Assembly (NCBI RefSeq): GCF_033473495.1
Contig: NC_088935.1
Span: forward strand, 4,340,001 to 4,404,000
From: Cercospora beticola
Taxonomy: Eukaryota; Ascomycota; Dothideomycetes; Mycosphaerellales; Mycosphaerellaceae
Length of the DNA: 64,000 bases
Direction: 5' to 3'
Shown here: positions 53,288 through 62,321 of the stretch, one piece after another
How the letters are laid out: each line of letters opens with the position of its first letter
Position numbering within the stretch: the first letter of the stretch is position 1
Position numbers and translations under genes: made by a program
The notes under the pieces: generated by a model
What the model was told of the DNA's origin: nothing
Seen by the model: only the letters and a program-made list of their open reading frames with translations
Databases searched by the model: none

Positions 53288-54373
53288 ATGAAGGCCTTTA
53301 CCGCTACAGCAATCTTGGTCTACTGTGCCACCTTGGGACAGGCTGCTCCGGTCGCAGCTCCTGAGCCCTTCCTTACATTCGGCAACCCAAACTTTTTGCA
53401 GAACTTGAACGCTCGTGACGCCGCCGCTGATCCAGGTTTCCTCAAGGGTCTCTCGTGGGGTGCTCAGCTTGGTTCTCTGCTTTTTGGCCTCGGTGGTAGC
53501 AACAACGACAAGCGCGATCTTCAGCTCGTCAGTCTTTCTCAGATCGCTGATGAGTTGTCGAAGCGTGACGCTGATCCACAATTCTTGTCTGGCTTGAAAT
53601 TGGGCTCTCGACTTGGAGGCCAGCTTTTCGATACCAACGACGATGGAGAGGGTGGCATTTTCCGCCGTGAGGCTGACCCGCTATTCCGTACTGGCTTGAA
53701 GGTCGGCTCCCGAGTTGGTAGCCAGCTCTTCGATATTAACGACGATGGAGAAGGTGGCATTTTTCGCCGTGAGGCTGATCCTCTGTTCCGAACTGGTCTG
53801 AAGGTCGGCTCTCGCGTGGGTAGCCAATTGTTCGACATCAACGATGACGGAGAAGGTGGCATCTTCCGCCGTGAAGCTGACCCTCTATTCCGAACGGGCT
53901 TGAAGGTTGGCTCTCGAGTTGGCAGCCAGCTCTTTGATATCAATGACGATGGTGAGGGAGGCATCTTCCGCCGTGAAGCTGACCCACTTATCGGCGCCGG
54001 CCTGAAGGTCGGCTCTCGCGTTGGCAGCCAACTTTTCGACATCAACGACGACGGCGAAGGCGGAATCTTCAAGCGTGAAGCTGATCCTCTGTTCCGTACC
54101 GGCTTGAAGGTCGGCTCTCGCGTTGGTAGCCAGCTCTTCGACATCAATGACGATGGCGAGGGAGGCATCTTCAAGCGTAAAGCTGATCCTCTGTTCCGTA
54201 CCGGCTTGAAGGTCGGCTCTCGCGTTGGCAGCCAACTGTTCGACATCAACGACGACGGCGAAGGTGGAATCTTCCGACGTGAAGCCCAGCCAGGCTTCCT
54301 GTCTGGCCTCAAATGGGGTGCTCGACTTGGTAGCGAACTCTTCGACTTCGGTGGTGACGACAACGATGACTAG
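53288..54373 (+). CDS. Secreted Kex2-processed repeat peptide precursor
   Basis: Single exon of 361 aa. Signal peptide 1-19 (MKAFTATAILVYCATLGQA). After a pro-region, seven consecutive 34-residue units (codons 53567-54280) each end in a dibasic RR or KR. Each unit begins with DADP, EADP or KADP, that is, two dipeptides of the X-Ala/X-Pro type removed by a Ste13-like dipeptidyl peptidase, as in yeast alpha-factor. The common core reads LFRTGLKVGSRVGSQ then LFDINDDGEGGIF, 28 residues. Unit 1 (QFLSGLKLGSRLGGQ) and unit 5 (LIGAGLKVG) differ at the start. After EAQP the last copy (GFLSGLKWGARLGSELFDF) lacks a terminal dibasic site. No Cys is present in the cores, so disulphides are excluded. This matches the fungal kexin-processed (KEP) protein class; activity is unknown. 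There is no UstY-type, oxidase or methyltransferase gene beside it, so a modified RiPP is not supported. Confidence 0.85.
   Translation: MKAFTATAILVYCATLGQAAPVAAPEPFLTFGNPNFLQNLNARDAAADPGFLKGLSWGAQLGSLLFGLGGSNNDKRDLQLVSLSQIADELSKRDADPQFLSGLKLGSRLGGQLFDTNDDGEGGIFRREADPLFRTGLKVGSRVGSQLFDINDDGEGGIFRREADPLFRTGLKVGSRVGSQLFDINDDGEGGIFRREADPLFRTGLKVGSRVGSQLFDINDDGEGGIFRREADPLIGAGLKVGSRVGSQLFDINDDGEGGIFKREADPLFRTGLKVGSRVGSQLFDINDDGEGGIFKRKADPLFRTGLKVGSRVGSQLFDINDDGEGGIFRREAQPGFLSGLKWGARLGSELFDFGGDDNDD
53567..54280 (+). repeat. Seven tandem 102-bp units in the peptide precursor
   Basis: Exact 102-bp periodicity with unit starts at 53567, 53669, 53771, 53873, 53975, 54077 and 54179. A partial, divergent eighth unit runs 54281-54370. 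Units 2-7 are nearly identical in protein, with most differences at third codon positions. This suggests homogenisation or purifying selection on the peptide. Confidence 0.95.
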
Positions 54374-54976
54374 GTGCATCACGCCCGTTCCTTGGCTGGC
54401 ATCACGGCCGCCCACGATGTTCTTTCACGAATGTCTGGAAGTCAACAATTTCTACAAGGCCAAGATGCTGTATCTGGTCCACTTGCGCGTAGAATGACTT
54501 GAGCTGCTGGTTTCGGCAAGAGTTCTTTTCTGCGTTTCATTGTAACGAATTGGCATTGCAATGGGTGGACTCTTTTCCTTTTCTGATTGAGACCAGATGA
54601 GATGAGACGACTGAATGTGGTTCCGATGTATGATTTGCTGTTTTTTTGTTTTCTCTTTTGGATAGACCGATTGGGTGCGGCGCTGGAGATGGTACAATGT
54701 GCGAGATGGTTCCGTAGCCTGTGTATCGAATAGTGTCATTTCAGCGAATTGTTCTTCCCAACACTCTCAATCAATCATCGAGTGTCTGATTTGCACAAGT
54801 CGGCGTACGAGTGTAAAATTTTTGATGCAAGCAATGTGTCACTACTATTCCGATTCACAACTCACCAGCAATGTCGTGGCAGTCCGACGGGCCTTGGTGT
54901 TCTACAAATTGAGGTACATAAATTGATGGTGCTTCCCTGCTTCCACCAATCAGCCACGAAAGTCAAAGACTTTCGA
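54374..54976. other. Intergenic, 3' region of precursor and tRNA 5' flank
   Basis: About 600 bp with T-rich runs but no supported gene. Confidence 0.45.
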
Positions 54977-54991
54977 TCCCGCGTGGCACAA

Positions 54992-55046
54992 GTACGTCTC
55001 ATCACCTTACCAACCCAAAATTACTGTGATCCTAACATCTTCGCAG
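54992..55046 (+). other. 55-nt spliceosomal-type intron inside the tRNA D-arm
   Basis: It begins GTACGT, contains CCTAAC (branch A at 55035) and ends CGCAG, with 11 nt from branch A to the end. The SMC1 intron in this window has the same branch-to-end spacing. It cannot be a canonical tRNA intron, which is confined to the anticodon loop. Splicing it out joins CACAA to TTGGC and restores the D-arm and the box A match. Confidence 0.7.
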
Positions 55047-55069
55047 TTGGCTAGCGCGTGAGACTTTTA

Positions 55070-55080
55070 GCAATAAGAGC
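55070..55080 (+). other. Canonical 11-nt tRNA intron
   Basis: Located immediately after anticodon-loop position 37, the site cut by the eukaryotic tRNA endonuclease. Its removal yields the seven-base loop CTTTTAA. Confidence 0.8.
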
Positions 55081-55116
55081 ATCTCAAGGTTGAGAGTTCG
55101 AGCCTCTCCGCGGGAG

Positions 55117-55697
55117 CGTTATCTGTTCAATCAGATGCCTGATTTTTTTGTCCTTCTTTTGGTTTTATTTTGGCCGTTCGGGGGTAGGGAAAAAAAAACC
55201 GGGACAACCCGCAGGAACTCCAGAACGACGAACTTCGCAATACGCCGCTACAAAGGCTACGATTTCGCGACATATCAGATATAGCGCTATATTCCGCAGA
55301 TGCGTAGTCCTGTCCGACGCTCTTAGTTGAGAATTGTACCGTTGTCGTCGCGTTGTGTGTTGAGAGATCGGTTTGCGACGCTTGGCGGGATGTCCCGTCA
55401 TTTTTGTCACCCGGGTGGCTGGTCCACTTGTGCCTGCAATGCAAGTCCAACTTTTGTCTCCCTTTTGCATCTTACTAGGCTTTTATGACTAGCTGAGAGA
55501 GCTTGTGGAGCATTGAGCCCGTAAAACCAACGGCCATTTCATTCCTTTTGCTGTTAGAAATACCCTTTCACACGCTATCAACAAATGAGAACCGCCCGGG
55601 CACGCACAGCACAGCTGGCAATCATAGAAATAATGGTACAAGAATCGAATTCGACCTCTCGCCGGTCCGCAACGACATGCAATCCCGCACAGTCGTT
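55117..55697. other. Intergenic, tRNA 3' flank
   Basis: About 580 bp with several T-rich runs close to the tRNA. No gene recognised. Confidence 0.45.
55143..55149 (+). terminator. Pol III terminator (T7)
   Basis: Run of seven T residues 27 nt after the tRNA 3' end. Confidence 0.5.
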
Positions 55698-56399
55698 CTA
55701 CTTCCCCTCATCCGCCTCTTTCAGCGGTGATCCATTGATAAGTGAATTCGGAATCCAATTATCATTCTCATCAGTGCTGCCATCAACTCTTCGCCACCAG
55801 AGTACACCCTCATTGCCATTGTCCCATTTCGACTCCATCCTCAGCAATTTGGTGCCCTTGGGAAAGCCCTCGCTCGATTTGGTTTCGTGAACAGAGTAGT
55901 TGCTGTGTTCCTCGATTCCAGTCCATTTGGGTACATTTGCCACCCAGATTGGGCCGTGGACCAAGGATCCGGATTTCTCAGTGGTTGAATCGTCGTGAGA
56001 CACGCCCCATGGTCCTGCGTAGGATAGTGTGTGTTGTCCTACGAGAGCCCAGTCTTGGTTTGAGTCGGTTTCGTTGTAAGGAAAGGTAAGATTGGCGGGG
56101 CGGTATTGTGATTGAGCTGATGCGAATGATTTAGACGTGTCCATGTTTTTGTGGTTAGGATGCGCTTACTGGCGGCAATGTTGAGTGACATGAAGCCTGA
56201 AGGAGTGTATGTTAAGAGTCCAACAGGATCGTCGCCAAATGCGAGGTCGGGAACAGCAACGCCATTCAAAATGCTATGCTTGGGTCAGCTGCGATGCTTC
56301 GTTGCAGGTCTTATAGAATACTCACGCAGTGCTATTGATCAAGGCGTACGTGCCAGCCAGGGCTCGTACGATCGCTTGAACTTTGGAATCGGAAGACAT
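55698..56399 (-). CDS. Lipocalin-like domain protein
   Basis: Minus strand, exons 56399-56326, 56273-56170 and 56116-55698, 198 aa. It opens VRALAGTYALINSTAI, then GLLTYTPSGFMSLNIAA, the characteristic start of the fungal/bacterial lipocalin-like (PF13924-type) beta-barrel, and later has WALVGQHTLSYAGPWGV and KLLRMESKWDNGNEGVLWW. These small barrels bind hydrophobic ligands or act as enzymes in some secondary pathways; no ligand can be inferred. No signal peptide. Both introns (52 and 53 nt) have GTGAGT/GTAAGC donors, and the joins (STA-IL and IAA-TQ) preserve the frame. Confidence 0.85.
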
Positions 56400-56861
56400 T
56401 TTTTGTGAGAGATCCTGCTCAGAGTCGCACGAGGGCGTTGCTTGCTAAAGTATCATTGTCTCTTGGAACGTGTATGGAGAGCAGGAGGATCTGTATAGCA
56501 GCCTGATCAGTACAACTAGACTAGGTGTCGCACCGAGATTAGCAAAGGTAGTGATCTGCTTTGCTTGACGTCGCAGAGCAGGGGTGTCGCAGTCCTGACG
56601 CAAATACTTCGGGATGCGAATGCTGCCCATGGGGTACTCGTAGACGCGGTACGACAAGTCAGTAAGATGATTCGCGCTGGAGGTCAACAAACGGAAATTC
56701 ATGAACGCTGTACTTGACCAAACTCGAGAAGAGCAAATAAGTGCGAAGCACAATGCACAAGGAAAATGAATGCCTTGAATTTGCTTTCGCGATCTCCCCG
56801 CAAAAGGGGAGAGATGTGCACCTACTACACGGCCAAGTGGGTTTGTTCCATGGTTCGGCCG
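56400..56861. other. Intergenic, nothing recognised
   Basis: 462 bp between two minus-strand genes. It should contain the lipocalin-gene promoter. Confidence 0.45.
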
Positions 56862-57908
56862 CTAGGACGGAGCGTCGCTGTTACATCTTGCGCATTGGCA
56901 TACAAAGCCCCAGGCGTCTTGCAATCTGTTTCGACGGGCAGTGACGTCGAGGTCCTTCTCGTCGCCGCCCAAATAGGTGATGCACAACTGCTCGCCGGGC
57001 AATATGTCGCGAGCTGTGTGGAAGCTCCATTCTCTACCGGCACGTTTCTTGTGGACATTCGCATCGCAGGAATGGTTGAAGTACGATGCGGAGGGGTATA
57101 CGGCGTAGCCCATGTACTCCTCACTGTCTTCGCCGCCCGCGCGTATGCCGAAAGCATTGTGGTTGTCGGCACGCACAATGTTGAGGCAAAGCTGAGGCGT
57201 CAAGAGGTCAATAAGGTGGGTCGGCAAAATTGAGATGAGCTGAAGGAATGCCGTGCAGCTGTCCTCGAGATCCTGCTGCGTCTTGTATGGCGTGTCGTCC
57301 ATGGCAAGCTCGAGAAACTCTTGTCGTTGACGCTCCGAATCTGCTCGACGCTCGAGGAGGAGGCCGCTCAGGAAGTAACTCAGGGTGTCGGCGTCCTTGG
57401 ACTGTGCGAGCTGCCGCTGGATGGCGTTGAGCGTCTTTCGCTCCGTCTTCGACACGCCGGACTTGGCGCGGGCGCGACGCAGCAGGAGAGCAGCTTCTTC
57501 CGCCTTCTGCCAGAGCAGTCGGATGGTATCCACGCTGGGCTTCGCGCCTTCCGCCATCGACTCATCGCTCCCGCCGTTGTTGCTGGACTTTGTCTTCACG
57601 AACGCCGTCAGAGTGCGCCATGCTTCGATCCCATCGATTTCCTGCTCCAGCATCCATTGCACACGGCACTCCGCCGAGCAGAAGACTTTGCCCAGCTCAT
57701 TCTCGCGCTCGCGCAATGTCCGCCCGCGGTCCCACAGGAAGCATTGTGCGCATGTTTCTTTGCCGTATTTCTTGAAGATGACGTGCACCACCGGCGGTCC
57801 GCTGCGAAGGATCACAGTGTCTTTGGGAATCGGCTGACTGGCAACAACACCACGTCCAGCATTGTCGATGCGCTGGACGGTCCACAACTCCGAGACAGGA
57901 ATCGTCAT
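56862..57908 (-). CDS. SET domain protein with MYND-like zinc cluster (SMYD/Set6 type)
   Basis: Single exon of 348 aa from the ATG at 57908. The longer frame starts with GTG. The split SET domain begins NAGRGVVASQPIPKDTVI near residue 16. The zinc-binding insert contains C53 and C56 in CAQCFLWDRG and continues to VFCSAECRVQW, a shortened MYND-like cluster. The core SET follows with SASYFNHSCDANVHKK near residue 275, DILPGEQLCITYLGG, and the post-SET cysteines FVCQCARC. The NHSC and ITY elements that form the SAM pocket are intact, so lysine methyltransferase activity is expected. Compared with typical SMYDs the MYND-like insert is incomplete, as in yeast Set6. Substrate unknown. Confidence 0.85.
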   Translation of the reverse strand: MTIPVSELWTVQRIDNAGRGVVASQPIPKDTVILRSGPPVVHVIFKKYGKETCAQCFLWDRGRTLRERENELGKVFCSAECRVQWMLEQEIDGIEAWRTLTAFVKTKSSNNGGSDESMAEGAKPSVDTIRLLWQKAEEAALLLRRARAKSGVSKTERKTLNAIQRQLAQSKDADTLSYFLSGLLLERRADSERQRQEFLELAMDDTPYKTQQDLEDSCTAFLQLISILPTHLIDLLTPQLCLNIVRADNHNAFGIRAGGEDSEEYMGYAVYPSASYFNHSCDANVHKKRAGREWSFHTARDILPGEQLCITYLGGDEKDLDVTARRNRLQDAWGFVCQCARCNSDAPS

Positions 57909-58555
57909 TCGCTTGTGCACTGATTGACTCAAGACCACCGCTCATCACCAGCAGGGGAGCCTGGAGGGAAAAAATGGAGAAGGCTTCTTGGCAAACACCG
58001 CACCGCACCGCACCCTGCCTTCCCTTCTCCCTTGCTTGGCATTGGTTACTACATACTCCGCGTTGGAGGTACAATATTGCCATTCGTGATGGCATATCTC
58101 ACTCTAGGTCTACCAGGCCACAAGGATTCCATAACTAGTTTCTTCATTTGTCCGACAGCCAGCTGGACGAACGACAAGTTCCTCCTGACCACGCGCCGAG
58201 GCAGGACGCTGGAATGTAGAGCTACTCTCGCGCTGTGAAAGTCCGTGACAATTGTGATGTTGGAACCAGATGTATCGACACTAACGCTTGAGATGAATTG
58301 TGCTGTAGGAATATCTTCAAGGCAAGCGCAGCTGGTCGCAGTGCTCCCTAGGAGATTAATATGATCGGGTACTGTTCGATACCGAGCGAACGGAAGACGA
58401 CGATAGGAATGTGGTTCGGATGGCGACCGGGTTGACTGCACGCTATTGTGCTGTGTCAACGTATACTAACAATTACCCTCAGAAGATGATCACCACAGCT
58501 GACGCTCTCAACTTTTTGACACATTGTTTAGTCTCTGGACATCGAGCCAGCACAA
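57909..58555. other. Divergent intergenic region
   Basis: About 650 bp between divergent starts of the SET gene and the secreted protein gene. No supported gene. Confidence 0.45.
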
Positions 58556-59560
58556 ATGGCCCGCTTCTCACATCGTATCTGCAACATTGCAGTTGCTTCT
58601 TTCATTCTGTACGCCACAGCAAGAGCTCAGAATGGGCCCAGGACAGTCACCGTCGTCCCAATGCCTATCCCTGAAGCGTCCTCTGAAACGAGCAGCGAGT
58701 CTACAACGGCCAGTGTTGCGCCAGCAGCTTCTGGCATTTCTTGCCCGACGGACGACGGACGCAACTACACTGGTTATGCTGGCTCCTATTACGTCGAATG
58801 TGACATGGAGATTGGTGGTCTTCTGCTAGACAATGATATGGCAAACAAACACAAACGTCAAGCTATGACGCCAGAGACATGCATGGCAGGCTGTCAAATG
58901 TACGGCGACTCTTGTGCAGGAGTCAATTATCGTCCTGGATACTGTGTCTATCTTGGCTCCGTCAACACATTGAGTCCATCCGAAGGCACGATTGCACTGC
59001 TCAAGGCTGCTCTTCTCGCTGGTCCTCCGACTACATATCCGACCGCCTCTTCCCCAGCTACGACAACATCTTCGACTGTGGCGGTCTCGAGTGGGGTTGC
59101 TGAACAGTATTCATCGGCCACTGGTGATGTTGAGCTTCCGGGAGGTTACCCAGCCGGCCCATCTGTATCGAGCGCAGTGCCGACCGTTTCGACTGAGACC
59201 TCAACAACAACTAGTAGCATCGAAGTACCGAACAGCTACGCGACTGGAGTAGCCCCGCCTTCCACACCAATCTCCGCTGCAACGAGCACGCCAACGGGAA
59301 CATCCGCAGGGCCGAACACTTCTTCCAGCGGATCTCTAGTCGCTTCGAGTCTCACATCTAATACAACGCCGCAATCGACATCAACGAGCACATCAACCAG
59401 TGCGAGCGGCTCGGCATCACCAAACACAAGCAGCTCAGGCCCGTCCACAGTCAATGTCTGCAGCAACATACGGACTCGTACGACTACAATCACCACTACC
59501 TCTACACTGACGACCTGTTTGCCTGAACAAACATGTCCTACGGCTCATTATAAGCTGTAG
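58556..59560 (+). CDS. Secreted Ser/Thr-rich protein with PAN-like Cys domain
   Basis: Single exon of 334 aa. Signal peptide about 1-24 (ending ATARAQ). A Cys-rich domain spans roughly residues 60-135: SCPTDDGRNYTGYAGSYY, VECDMEIGG, TPETCMAGCQMYGDSCAGVN, YRPGYCVYLGS, matching the spacing of fungal PAN/Apple-like domains and related to the ectodomain of the protein at 35454-36383. The rest is a long Ser/Thr/Pro-rich, presumably O-glycosylated stalk, ending in a short Cys-containing tail (TCLPEQTCPTAHYKL). No hydrophobic C-terminus, so not GPI anchored. The probable location is the cell wall or outside; the ligand is unknown. Confidence 0.85.
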   Translation: MARFSHRICNIAVASFILYATARAQNGPRTVTVVPMPIPEASSETSSESTTASVAPAASGISCPTDDGRNYTGYAGSYYVECDMEIGGLLLDNDMANKHKRQAMTPETCMAGCQMYGDSCAGVNYRPGYCVYLGSVNTLSPSEGTIALLKAALLAGPPTTYPTASSPATTTSSTVAVSSGVAEQYSSATGDVELPGGYPAGPSVSSAVPTVSTETSTTTSSIEVPNSYATGVAPPSTPISAATSTPTGTSAGPNTSSSGSLVASSLTSNTTPQSTSTSTSTSASGSASPNTSSSGPSTVNVCSNIRTRTTTITTTSTLTTCLPEQTCPTAHYKL

Positions 59561-59823
59561 CGATCAGCAGGTTTTGGTGTCCGTTTATGCGTTTATGCAC
59601 AGCTTAGAATGGTTAGGGGATTCGTTTTGTTAGAAAGTCGCACTTGTGCGCTTGTTGGGGATCACAGGGTTATGGCACGTAGAGTAATTGAATGCAAAGG
59701 GAGATGCTCGGCATGACTTTGCCTACCTGTTCACCGGCAACGAGTTGTGCATCTGCACTTAGAAATGCTAAGTGTTTTGAGTTGTGAGACTTGGTGCGCG
59801 TACTTCCGCTGTGACATTCACTC

Positions 59824-61649
59824 CTACCTCCCTTTGAGCTTGTTTCTATACTCATGCCACCAATCTCTACATGTCACATGCATGCTCATGTTATCAATCC
59901 ACCATTCCCCAAACGAATCGTTCACGTCAGAGTCCACCTTTACAACTCTCTCTTCCCGTTTCAGCCCGCACAGGGCACAAGCATGCGGCGCCACGAAGCC
60001 ACCTTCTGTCGCTTTCAAAGTCTTGACAGGCATCGTCTCCGCAATCTCTGGCACACTTGGTAATTTGTCTTTCCCGGTTTGCGGCGTCCCAGAAGCAGTC
60101 GTCACCGCAGTCCTTAGTTTTCCGACTTGCCCCTTCCACTTTTGCACCACATCGAGAACTTCTCGATCTTCCTTTCCAACTTCAGACTTATCGATACTAG
60201 TCAACTTCATGCCACCCTTGCCACCTGCGGCCGAGGGTCCGATGCGCATTGATTGTGCTAGGATTTGGTCTCGTTTCCATCGGAGTTTTCTGCCTGCGAT
60301 GATGTGTGCTAGGACGATTGCGGACTTGAGATAGGATGTCAGGAATTGGTGCGTTGCGGGGTGAGAGAGGAGTTGGGCTCTTGAGGAGAGATCTAGTTTT
60401 GATAGAGGTGCGAAGAGGGCTTCTTGTGCTGATGAGAATATTGAGGTGAAAGCGGAGAGCAGGATGATTGGTGGCGGAACGTTAGTTGGGGGGACTTCAT
60501 TCTGATCGGTCGATTTGAAGTCGCTGCTCGTTGATATTGTTGGACTCGGTGAAGGAGCAGGGCGCGTGCCACTGTGTGCTGGAACAAGTGCAGGTGCGGT
60601 GACCGGTTCAGTCGCATCGAAATCGTCCCATGCATCGTCGTCGCGTTTGGGAACAAGGCTTGATCCTTTTGGTCGTGTCATAGAATCGGCTTTTGCGTGC
60701 CCTAGGATATTGTTGGCACGTTCAGATCTTGGGCTCAGAATTTCTGGCACGGAAACCTCGTCGCCTAGCCCGAGGAGATCAATTTGTGGCATTCTCGGCG
60801 CCATCGTCGCCTTCGGTGTCTTCTGGCCAGGTGGGCCGTTCTTCTTTTGCAATTTGCCGTGAGTGGTTTTCGCAATGGGTGTTGCAGAAGTGGTGTTGGG
60901 CCTAGATGTAGATGGCGCTGCCTCGAAGTCGCCGAAATCATCATCATCTGTGTCATGCTCAGACACGTTATCGGCATCGAAAAGCACATTCGGGTCTCTA
61001 GTAGGCACATACCTGAAGCCGAGTAGAAAGTAAGCTTCTGTTCCAGAGTGATCTATGGCACTTCCCTATCGCCGCAAAGTTCAAGTCGATGTGCACATAT
61101 TGCCGTCATTTGGCGAAAGATAACAGAGGAGAGAGACACGCACTCCACCGAGAGCTGAACTTACCCAGACTTTTTCTGTAGTTTGTTTGGTGCTTTGGGA
61201 GGATTTTTGGCGGGCGACTGCGGCTTTGAGAAGGGAAGAGGCTTCTTCTTTGCCTGTGCTTCTTGCTCTGCAATCATCCGTTTTGAATATGCCATGGCTG
61301 CTTCGGGGTTCCTCGACAGGTCTTCAAGATCATCTGCTCCAGCATCATACTCATCATCGCCGCCAGAGAACAAAAAGTCCATGTGGTCTGCAAATGGGTG
61401 CCTGCCAATGACTCGCTCTGGCTCCGACCTCCCGGCATCTGGCTTCGGCGAAAATGGCAATGCTTTGGGGGCCGAAGGCGCAACGTGTGTCGTTGTGCTG
61501 CCCATGCTCGACGCCTTCGTCATATCTGTGACAACAGCAGCAGACGCATCCTCAAAGTCACCAAAATCGTCATCGTCGTCAGCAGCAGGTGCCGAGGTTG
61601 ATGGCGCTGCTGGCGGTTCGCCAAAGGCCGCGAACAGGTCGGACGACAT
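59824..61649 (-). CDS. Acidic FGDF-motif protein, possible AP-1/clathrin accessory
   Basis: Minus strand, exons 61649-61165 and 61012-59824 (152-nt intron), 557 aa. The motif DDDDDFGDFE is at residues 24-33 and recurs as DDDDFGDFE near residue 185; a third weaker copy is DDAWDDFDA near 290. DFGDF motifs bind the ear domains of clathrin adaptors (gamma-ear/GGA). A helical domain follows (LLSAFTSIFSSAQEALF to RKLRWKRDQILAQSMRIG). The C-terminus has a CxxC pair and a conserved-looking end (CALCGLKREERVVKVDSDV, FGEWWIDNMSMHVTCRDWW) that may bind zinc. Aftiphilin/synergin-like trafficking is the best guess, with modest certainty. It is divergent from SEN1. Confidence 0.75.
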
Positions 61650-62321
61650 TTTGACCTTTCGCGTGGTTGTCAGGAGCTGCACATGCGGGCGTGAGTTGCC
61701 GTCCAAGTCAACGTGATGTCGAATGGAGCGGCGTGGCTTAACTTAGTGGCGGTTCCTGTGAATGGAGGCTTGAGTAGTTAGGGCTGAGTCAAGCTTTCGG
61801 ACCGGAACGCGACTCTTCGCGTGATACTGCAGCTGCCCATTACGACACTCGCGTCGCGGCTGCTGTATTTCTTTCTTTACCTCGTTTGCAGCACCCAGCT
61901 CCAAACGGTTGGCCAACGGCACGCCGCGGTGGTGCGAACGAGCGAGCGGTAATGAAGTGAGCAGCGGGCGGGCGTTTGGCAGTCTTTCACTTTGCTCTTC
62001 TTGCCATCAGCTGCAACCACAATCGGCAGCGCTGCCATTGCCGCATCGGCTTTCCTTCTCAGCAACCACGCCAGACACTACAACGCCCTTCCTTCGATTC
62101 TCACCTGCGCGCGCGACGCATCTTCGAGCAACCCTTCTTGCAGCTGCCCTCCCTCAACACCACCGCTTGGCAGCCATATCAGCTCATCTGCCCACGAAGG
62201 TCCAGGGTCGCTGTACATAGATCGTCTATAGCGTGATCTTCACGACTCTCACGCCGCAGAAGTTTGTCACACACACGTCTCCGCCCGACCTCTGAGGGTC
62301 TGGGCGTGTAGTGCATAACAT
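61650..62321. promoter_or_regulatory. Divergent promoter region with SEN1
   Basis: 672 bp between two divergent starts. The right portion is GC-rich with C-rich leaders and chance frames. No TATA box is evident. Confidence 0.45.

Larger units (their letters stand above)
54977..55116 (+). tRNA. tRNA-Lys(UUU) with an anticodon-loop intron and a D-arm insertion
   Basis: The 5' acceptor strand TCCCGCG (54977-54983) pairs perfectly with CGCGGGA (55109-55115), followed by discriminator G. The anticodon stem TGAGA/TCTCA encloses the loop CTTTTAA once an 11-nt intron (55070-55080) after A37 is removed, giving anticodon TTT (Lys). The T-arm is GAGAG-TTCGAGC-CTCTC. The D-arm is split: TGGCACAA (54984-54991) is followed by a 55-nt insert (54992-55046) before TTGGCTAGCGC. 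Removing the insert gives a normal D-loop with A14, A15, GG and A21, and a D-stem with one A-C mismatch. A run of seven T (55143-55149) is a plausible Pol III terminator. The gene is otherwise intact, so I favour functional over pseudogene. Confidence 0.8.

Noticed and set aside
53288..54373. Ustiloxin-type (dikaritin) RiPP cluster
   Set aside because: The precursor has Kex2 repeats, but no UstY-like, tyrosinase or other modifying gene lies nearby, and the core has no tyrosine for cyclisation.
53539..54415. Long antisense ORFs opposite the peptide precursor
   Set aside because: They are mirror images of the 102-bp repeat, whose length is a multiple of three and so keeps antisense frames open.
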